Origin: Puccinellia tenuiflora
Lineage: Eukaryota; Streptophyta; Magnoliopsida; Poales; Poaceae
DNA length: 64,000 nucleotides
Direction: 5' to 3'
Assembly (NCBI GenBank): GCA_012064385.1
Contig: QRDG01000350.1
Location: 1,429,177-1,493,176 of the forward strand
Positions 56,414 through 64,000 of the stretch are shown here, piece by piece. Under the pieces are notes generated by a model that ran no database searches, was not told where the DNA came from, and saw only the letters and a list, made by a program, of their open reading frames with translations. A program made the translations under genes and the position numbers. Positions within the stretch are counted from its first letter, which is position 1; every line of letters begins with the position of its first letter.

Positions 56414-59400
56414 TCAGCCTGACCCCTGAATTTGAGGGAGGGTACAGACCGCCTGGAGCAACCGGTCTCTGCTGTTTTGTTGATGTGGAGGCTGCTGCGG
56501 ATGCGGCGGCCTGATGAATGCTGATGGTGCCACGACAAACCACCAGCGCCGTCTTGGCCATGCTGCGTAGGCAGCAGCCCCCTGACAGTTGCCTCGCAAC
56601 ATGCCTTGGCCAGATGATGGCGATGGTGTCTCGTTCCCAGCAAAATTGCCCTTAGGAGAGATAAGCGGCTCAGATGTTGACGTGACTGCAGCTGGGTCAG
56701 CAAGCGCTGATGCTGCCTGGTGCTTCTGCTGGTTTACAGATGGAAGCCCAGGACTGCCTGGCTCTGTGCCATGAGAGATAGATGCGGCTGGTGTCACCTG
56801 GGTATGTTGGACTTGGTCCATCCTACTACAGTCAGGCTTCATCTGGAGGTTTTGTTGCATCATCATTCTCTGGGATGGATTGGCCTGCCGTTGCTGCTGC
56901 TGCGCAGCCACTGAGAACTTATGATGGAGCGGGGGGCGGCTGTGAAGCTAAGAGGGTGTGACCAGGAGGACCCTGCACCGAGCCTTGGTTACCAATGGTT
57001 GGCGATGGATGATGCACCGAAGTATATAGCTTTTGCTGATTCCCAGGCTGAGGTGTTGCGAGATTGGCGCTCTGTTGACAGCAGAAGGTACTTGTGCATG
57101 TTGCACCACATTTTTTTTGTCAGAAGAAGCTTGTTTCTTGGAAGCAGCCGTGGAAACAGCGCTGGCTGGAGCGGCGTCGACTGCAGGAGTCTGAGCTAAC
57201 TGCATGTTTCCTCGACCTAAACTCTTCATCAGCTTAGCCTGTTGACTAGCTTGGTTCCTTTGTTGCTGGTTTTGTCTAGGCTGCTGCTGACCCGGTTGCT
57301 TCTTCTGCTTAGGTTCTGTAGCGTTGGCAGGTTGGATGTGCAGCGCCGAGCTATCTGGTGGATTTTGTGCAGCAGGTTGCTTCTTCGGATGATGCGGTGG
57401 TTGCAAAGTGGCGGTTGAACCGACTGGGGATGCTAGGTTCTGCTGCTGAATCTGCAGTCCTCTCTGCACACCAGGTACCACACTTGGTACAGAAAGATCG
57501 TTGTGCTGCTGAGACACCATACGGTTCTGAAATTGTCTGTCTTTAGCCAAGTGCATAGGATGCTGATGTGGGCTTGAAGCTCCTTGGGTCTGAGAAAGTT
57601 GCGGGTTGCCCAACATGTCGATGGTTGCGACACGGATGTGGCCTTTGGGTTTGCTGAAGAGGTGGAGAAGCTGCAGCCTTGGAGAATGATGGATTTATGC
57701 TGCTGAAATGGGCAGCTTGACTACTTCCCTGCAAGTGGAGCTCTGGCTTCACCATCCGTCTATGCTCCTCCATGTGCTGACCAGGCTAAAACAAAGAAAG
57801 TATCCCGTCAGCAATCTGTGAATCCCAATTAATTTCCCCCCAAGAACTGTCAAGTTTAACAGTTTAAGCATAATAGTTCGTTTAGTAAAGATTGGACAAG
57901 AGTCATCCTATGTAAAAATTGCATAACATACTGAGTAGAGACCCTTTTTATTAGTCCTGCCGTCAACTTTTGGATGATTGTTAAGATTAACGTATGATTT
58001 TAGAAATATTTTATTTTGCATGAAGTCAAGGACTAGTATAAATAACTCAAGCAATGCGGAAAAAAATCCAGAGCAGCGCGCGAGCATTTGACTAGTATAA
58101 CATAATAATCTTGGTTGCCACAAGATATGCTACTTTGTTCATCAGGAAACTGTTAAAAATGGTAGGAGTACCCTTTGTTTATATAAGTTCCGTAAAAGAA
58201 AGTTTGCGCAATAACAAACATGTTTATATAGCTTGAAGGATGGGATTTTATTCAAGAAAACGCAAAAGCTTTGAATCTCGATGAATTGATAGAATGAAAA
58301 TGGTGACAGGGTCCGTGTTTGCAACAAGCAGCAGCAACTGGAAATGATTGTGAAGACACTAGTTAAAACTAATAATTTACAGCCAGTTTTCAGGTATTTC
58401 TATTCTTCTTCTCCTTGTGAATAAGTGTTGACCATACATAAAAAAGTATGTGCTTTAGGCAATTTTTTGCACATGAAAGTGAAACAATTTAGACGTTTCA
58501 ATAATATGAAAGGGAGGGAACAACTCACATGAAGCATCTGCATAGGATCACGCGGCCTCAACATTGAATTTCCAGGGCAGACATGACTCCGGGATGGACA
58601 TTTACAGCATTTGGCGCTCCTTGCACACTTTTGGATGGCACATTCCCAGTCGATACCATATTCAGCATCCCTGGGGAACTAGCTCTGGAAAGCCTGCCCT
58701 GGCTGCAGGGTTACCTCGATGTAACCCTGTCATCATTCCAACACCATGAGCACCAGGAACCATGCGAGGACCACGATCACTCCAGCAGGAGATGTTCCAG
58801 GAACAGAACCTCCAGATTGCTGAAGATTTCTACCACTCAGCATTTGAGTATACTGAACCTTCTGTTGCTCATCAGTCTGTAACGAGGCTGGTCTAGGAAC
58901 ACACCATATTTCTGAGGGTCTCTGTAGCAGAAATTACATGAAACAAAAAGGTAAATTAATTTAATCGTGCCCTTTATAGTATCCGTAACTACTAGAAAGG
59001 ATATTTGGAACATTTACCTAGAAGAAGCACTCAATGTGAAGGTGGCGACAAGTTGCTGCCCAGAACCATACCAGGAGACCCTGGTAACCTGGAACTTAGA
59101 TTTGGACTAGGAGTAGAGGTAGTAGGACCAGCTGAAACATGTTGATTTGACAATGTCATCCCGCTTGCATGACAACCCTGGTATCCACTACCAGGTGTGA
59201 CTGCATCGAGGCAAAGTTGTTGCATCACAAAGATCAAGTGGCCTGTTACAGATAGACATCACACAAAGATAAAAAACAGAAATTAAATAGCATGTAAGAT
59301 AACAAAATCTTGGCAATTTTGTGGAAGCAAGATTGAAAGCAAGAGTTCGAAGTAAAAATCACATACGTCAAAATGCCCCAGATAAGTTGTTCGGGCATGC

Positions 59401-62400
59401 TTGTGAAAGTGCAACAACCTGAGAACTATGGGGTTGTATGATCGGCTTGGGCTCCCTGCTATTAACCTAAGAGACAACAAAAGCTTAAACATAAGAACAC
59501 TGACAAATAACAGTTTAAGTAAGAGCAGCAAAACAAAATAAAAACAAAGGTATGAGAATAATATTTCACACTTCAGACAGATGATTCAAACTAATGTAAG
59601 AAAGACTAGTTCAGTGAAAGAGTCCACTAACATGTCATATTAGAGCATATGAACTGGATGTGCATATAGGGGGTTATACACATAAATAGACCAAAACAAC
59701 AAAGACAAGCATGATTCTAAAACTAATATAATGTGATGCAACAGCTACCTACCTGAATTCGCAAAGAACAAGAGCATAGCAAGATTTACTCACCCTCCCT
59801 TACAAATACAACTTAGAAGTTACAAATGTAGTTACAATCATGGATAAATTATAAGGACTTGCAAAGGAAGATAGAAGGTGAACCTGTCTACGCCTGTATT
59901 GTACTTGTGGCATGAGGAGTATAATTTTTTCAAAATGTGACTTAAGATTCTCTTCCTCAAATGGTCCTTGAAGGCGCTGAAACAACTGCCTGGCACTACC
60001 CTGATGGGCATATGAAGAAACAATGTTAGAGAACCAAAATCTGTTACACTTATGGTAAAAAAATCTGATGTGCTTGCTCAAAAAGAAGATTGAAAAGGAG
60101 TATTAAAGAGAAAAAATAGAAGGCTCAAATCATATATGTTAACCTTACATATGTGCTAACTATCAAGCAGTAAATGGTACACAAAAATAAGAACATGCCT
60201 GTGGAATGCCAGGTATGGTGAAATGATAGTGTTGAGATGAACCAGAGTCTTCTGCACTGTCTGCACCATCAACAGAACTTTTATCCACAAGAACCTTATG
60301 GCGCTCTTTGCATTCTTTAGGTTGTCTATGTACAGTCTGCATGAATAGGATATAATGGAACTCATAAAACACTGCAGCTACCAAGAAGGGAAGTCGAAAA
60401 CTAAATTTACAAAAGAAGATAATAGTGACCCAGATTATAATGATAAAACTTGGGACCACAGAATAATCTGTTGAATAAGGAAAGATAATTATGCAGCTAC
60501 TGTGAAGAGTCCACTACAACTGAAGCTTTACTCTGACTGGAAAAAAGCAAAGTGTTTTTGAACATATGATCAAAATATACAACATAGAGAAAGATTGTAT
60601 CCTAGTCATGAATTTACCTTGAACTGCACAATGTGATTGATTGCATCGCTTACTAACTCCCAATTTTGACCCAGGTCATGCACGAGGACAACAAGAGCCT
60701 GAAATATTTAAGATATTCGAGTCATTATCTTAACCATAGCGGAGAGAAAAAAGGTACTACTTCAAACACATAAGAACCTGATCCTCAAGTTTGACCATCC
60801 TCCACCTGAAGACATCTGCTCAAAGGCATAAAATATTTTAGTAAGCACTACAGATGCTTGCAAGTTCACAGTTATGGCAGCTCAACTTACAGAGAGACCA
60901 CTTCAACTACTCTCGTCATCTCATACTATAATCCAGTTGCACAACAGAAAGGACCAAAAGAGAAAAAATATGGACCACAAGAATGTCCAACAAACTAAGT
61001 GATTCATCTACCAATCAATATCTCAGTGAATTTTTTTAATTTATTCCTTGTTTTTGTAGGATACAACTGAAGCAACTAAAAGCCTAATACGTCGGCTGCT
61101 TGTTCAACCTGAGCTGAACCTATCCTAACCAGCCAGCAACGCATGCACGAGAAGTAGCATGTTTGTCCACTGCTGGTAGAAATATGACTGCAGAGCATAT
61201 CAAATGAAACCTAGTTCTAGCACAACTCCAGTAGTGTAGGGCATATATAGCGAATAAAGGAAGCACAAACAATCAAACGTACCCTTCCGGACTAAATGAC
61301 AAGGTTTCATCAGCGGTGACCACGCAAACAAAGAGAAAGGAATGTGATGGTGAAAGATAATACCTTTAGCGCTTTCACTTTTCTCCCACGGTCCTTATTA
61401 TTAGTGATGATCTTTATAACTTTAGCAGGATTTGCCATATTGCTCAGATGTGATGCAACGTGAGAAGCTTCTTGTGAAATATCCATCCCTTGCTTCATCA
61501 TTTTAAGCTTCTTAGAAGCATGTTGACCACCATTTGCAACTATGGTAACATAAAGACGACATTGTACACATGTTAGGAGCTCCTTAAGCATTCTCTCTCT
61601 CAAAATGCATGAAGAGCAGACAGTTGACTCTTGTAAGACATATGCTACAAGTGCACCATGCATATAAAGAGGGGATGGAAGTACCAATTGTTCCATTTGA
61701 ATAAAATTGTTGTGGTCTCTGGTCTCTTCTTCAGATAATCCTTCTGGACAGGGAGTTTTTTAAATGTTAGCCTAACAACACTTAACTAAAACTACAACAG
61801 AATCAATGTATACCTCAATAACTGGTATCAACAACAGATGGAAGAGAAAAACAAACCTGCTCGTATTGGGTGGTCATATTAACTTGCGATCGCTGATCGT
61901 AGATACGGCCCTGAAACATTAGGAAACAAAATTACTCCAATAAACATCCCAATCAACAATAAATGGGGAGCATGCTTAATGAATTAACCTTTACAGCAGC
62001 GCCACGTGAATTGGCTGTATTCTGAGCAGTCTTGTATCCCGGGTTCTTATGTTTCTTCTTCTTGTTAGCTTTCGTCCACTCTTCGCTACCATCATATGGC
62101 AATTTTCTGTCAAAATCAACTGTTGATTCATAATCCATGTTTTTCCACGCCAAGGACCCACCATGTAATGAACTTTGATCATCTTGGTAGGAGCTTGTGT
62201 CTCCACTTGAAACATCCGTTTTACTTGTGACTTGGGAAGTCCCGCCAACACTAGCTGGAAATGGGCTTACAACTCGTTGTCTAGCAGCTGTGCGGATGCG
62301 CTTTGTAGGAATTCCAACAATAGATGAAGGTCTTTTGCCATTTGAATAGAATTGCTTGTTTCCTGACTTGCTTTCCAAGCACGGTTCATATGAGACATCA

Positions 62401-62705
62401 GTTTCATATGGTCTTGAACTATTGATTCTCTGCTGCATTATGTTTTCTTCTTATGAGCCATTTTTGACAGCAAACCACCATCATGTGCTTCAGAAAATAA
62501 AAGTAAAGCTTCGCCTTCATCCTCGTCATACATATTTTCCTGAGCCCAATCTGAAACAAAATGTAGAAGGCCAAAAGCATTAGTAAAGAATATGAGATAA
62601 CATACAAATATGATAGGAAAAAAATGAGGTACTGATAATATTACCTGCAGCAGAATCACAGGCAGATGCCTCATAATCATACTTGAGTTCAGTGTTACCA
62701 ATTTT
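56414..62705 (-). pseudogene. EAF1: EAF1-like chromatin protein gene, 5'-truncated and decayed
   Basis: EAF1 is the scaffold of the NuA4 histone acetyltransferase complex. Exon remnants are 62705-62645, 62550-61989, 61910-61857, 61744-61685, 61539-61364, 60815-60778, 60698-60618, 60336-60199, 60000-59884, 59466-59367, 59243-59018, 58921-58529 and 57785-56414. The Myb/SANT region is recognisable (ALVVLVHDLGQNWELVSDAI, TVHRQPKECKERHKVLVDKS), as are GSARQLFQRLQGPFEEENLK and the glutamine-rich C-terminus. The N-terminal half with the HSA domain is absent. Reading-frame breaks occur near 62439 (KMAHKKK then stop), 61710, 60785, 59380 and several times in 58529-59243. The intron after 60199 uses a GC donor (GCATGT). 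The many breaks make this a pseudogene. The 5' boundary lies near 62710-62860, where homology fades. Confidence 0.85.
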
Positions 62706-63095
62706 CTGCAATTATTAACTCTGTTAAACATATTCCAAGAAAAATATAAAGTTGCTAAAAACATTAGCAGAACTCCAGCGCTGACCAAGGTAATGCCTAT
62801 AAAGTAAGGACGGCCACAAAAATCCTCTGGCATCCATGAAGTACAGAACTTCAATATGTGAACTTGAATGTAATCAGATAATGAGACAGAAATTCACAGA
62901 TTGTTTTTCATGCAGTCGTGGAAACTATTTAAGACCTCCATGGCCAGCAATTTGGGCCACGGAAGAAGCCTTAAAAGCCTTACTTTACGATTTTCCTAAA
63001 TATATTTTCTGTTCGTGGAGTTGTTCAATACAGTCCTACAGTAAGGGGAAAACAAGACAGGAGAAGCAAATTATGTTGGGAAAATCTAAACAAAA
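62706..63095. other. Flank of the EAF1 pseudogene, no gene
   Basis: A minus-strand frame at 62750-62854 with FCGRPYFIGITLVSAGVLLM is hydrophobic but unsupported. The rest is non-coding. Confidence 0.35.
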
Positions 63096-63972
63096 GCGCC
63101 GCATGGTAGGGTGTGTGATGCGGCGGCAAATTGTATGTGCTTTTTCCTATAGAGGAGCACATGGTGATGTCATCACATTAATTACAAAATTCGAAAATTT
63201 AAATTGATTTATCCTAAACCGTTATATCCGATTGTCGATTCGTTTACACTGTTAAATTCGTCTCGATGAGGACTTCAAAACTAGATCCATTGTTGATATG
63301 TTTTGACGAACTTTTTTTTTTCCGAACCAGCTACCAGATTATAGTACTATGGCTACCACATTTGCACCAAAGAGCTACCCGAATAATTATACATGGTTAC
63401 TATATAACTTTTTACACATTTTTAGATATTGCCACAATACCATATCAAGTGTGATGAATTTTTCTCGTCACACCAGTTACCAGATTAAAATACCATGGAT
63501 ACCAGATTAGTATCGAACAGTTACATGATATTATACATGTTTGTCGGATGATGTTTTAAAGTTTTTTTTTAACATTACAATGATATACAACTACATAGTA
63601 AGAGTTCAACTGTTTATAATATCTAAAAGATCTTATTATTGCACATATACAAGTATCATGCGGCCTTAAATACTGTGTACAAAAACCTGGTAATCAAATT
63701 ATTATAATCTGGTAGGTTAGTGAAAACAATCTGGCAGCTACTGACGAAAAAAAAAAGTTGTCCAAACATGACAATATGGGATCTAGTTTCGTAGATCTCG
63801 ACGCGACTAAGCCAACGGTGAAAACGGATTTTAAATCGGATTATCGGTTTGATAGATAAAAGTTTTTTAATTTAATCGTTGAGAGAAATCTAGGATGACA
63901 TCACCGCTCTACATCACTCTGCATGCATGCATGCAAATTGAAACCGCCGCACGGAGCTCTTTTATGCGGCGC
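63096..63972. mobile_element. Non-autonomous TIR transposon with long diverged arms
   Basis: The termini GCGCCGCAT (63096-63104) and ATGCGGCGC (63964-63972) are inverted. About 200 bp on each side are diverged inverted repeats (for example gatgtcatca, taaaccgttatatccga, ctcgatgagg and aactagatcc on the left against their complements on the right). The AT-rich centre has repeated taccagatta and taccatgg phrases. No target duplication is clear and no coding frame is present. It could be a MULE-type MITE. Confidence 0.55.
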
Positions 63973-64000
63973 CGCTGTATAGTTTAGTCCAATTATGTTC

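Noticed and set aside
62438..62854. 138-codon hydrophobic minus frame next to the EAF1 pseudogene
   Set aside because: Its C-terminal part is EAF1 exon sequence. The upstream hydrophobic part reads through intron-like DNA with no homology.

Overview
The window reads as a nuclear segment of a large, repeat-rich grass genome, most likely a Triticeae species (wheat, Aegilops, rye or barley group). The grounds are intron-rich plant genes with GC-rich first exons, grass-type Gypsy and Athila LTR retrotransposons, Stowaway and Tourist MITEs, Helitrons carrying gene fragments, and very GC-rich single-exon genes. No prokaryotic, plastid or viral region was seen. Species and element family names were not checked against a database.

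Layout. 1-10.2 kb is a stack of nested transposons. A minus-strand Athila-like Gypsy element (5' LTR 8597-10197) sits inside a Myb/SANT-type gene fragment. That Athila-like element was itself entered by three others: a second Gypsy element (LTR 784-1351, leaving through the left edge), a 3.96 kb Mutator-like element (1390-5346, perfect 9-bp target duplication), and a 1.1 kb TIR element (7179-8293) that carries a fragment of a CCZ1-like gene. 10.2-19.3 kb holds minisatellites, a degenerate repeat array and MITEs around an intact single-exon ALP1/HARBI1-like gene (15688-17136). 19.8-30.6 kb is a leucine-rich-repeat receptor-like protein gene. It is broken by three apparent 1-bp losses and by a 7.8 kb minus-strand Helitron (22765-30561) inserted between A and T of a tyrosine codon. 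The last 19 codons of the gene, including that tyrosine and ending in a stop, resume exactly on the far side. The Helitron carries exons 1-3 of an APC6/CDC16 gene and other exon-like pieces.

31.6-35.2 kb is a complete ten-exon V-ATPase subunit C gene. 35.7-38.0 kb holds a Tourist MITE and a PIF/Harbinger ORF1-like gene. 38.6-47.4 kb is mainly repeats, including a tandem triplication of a Copia pol fragment and a truncated PPR gene. 47.7-62.7 kb is a second gene island, all on the minus strand: an uncharacterised gene of at least ten exons, a small two-exon membrane protein gene, a PYG7-like photosystem I assembly gene with one frameshift, and a decayed 5'-truncated EAF1-like gene. A TIR element lies at the right end.

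Functionally the window is not an operon or pathway. The genes that look usable encode vacuolar proton pumping (VHA-C), a domesticated-transposase nuclear protein (ALP1-like), a small membrane protein and one uncharacterised protein. Most of the remaining gene content is fragments moved or broken by transposons.
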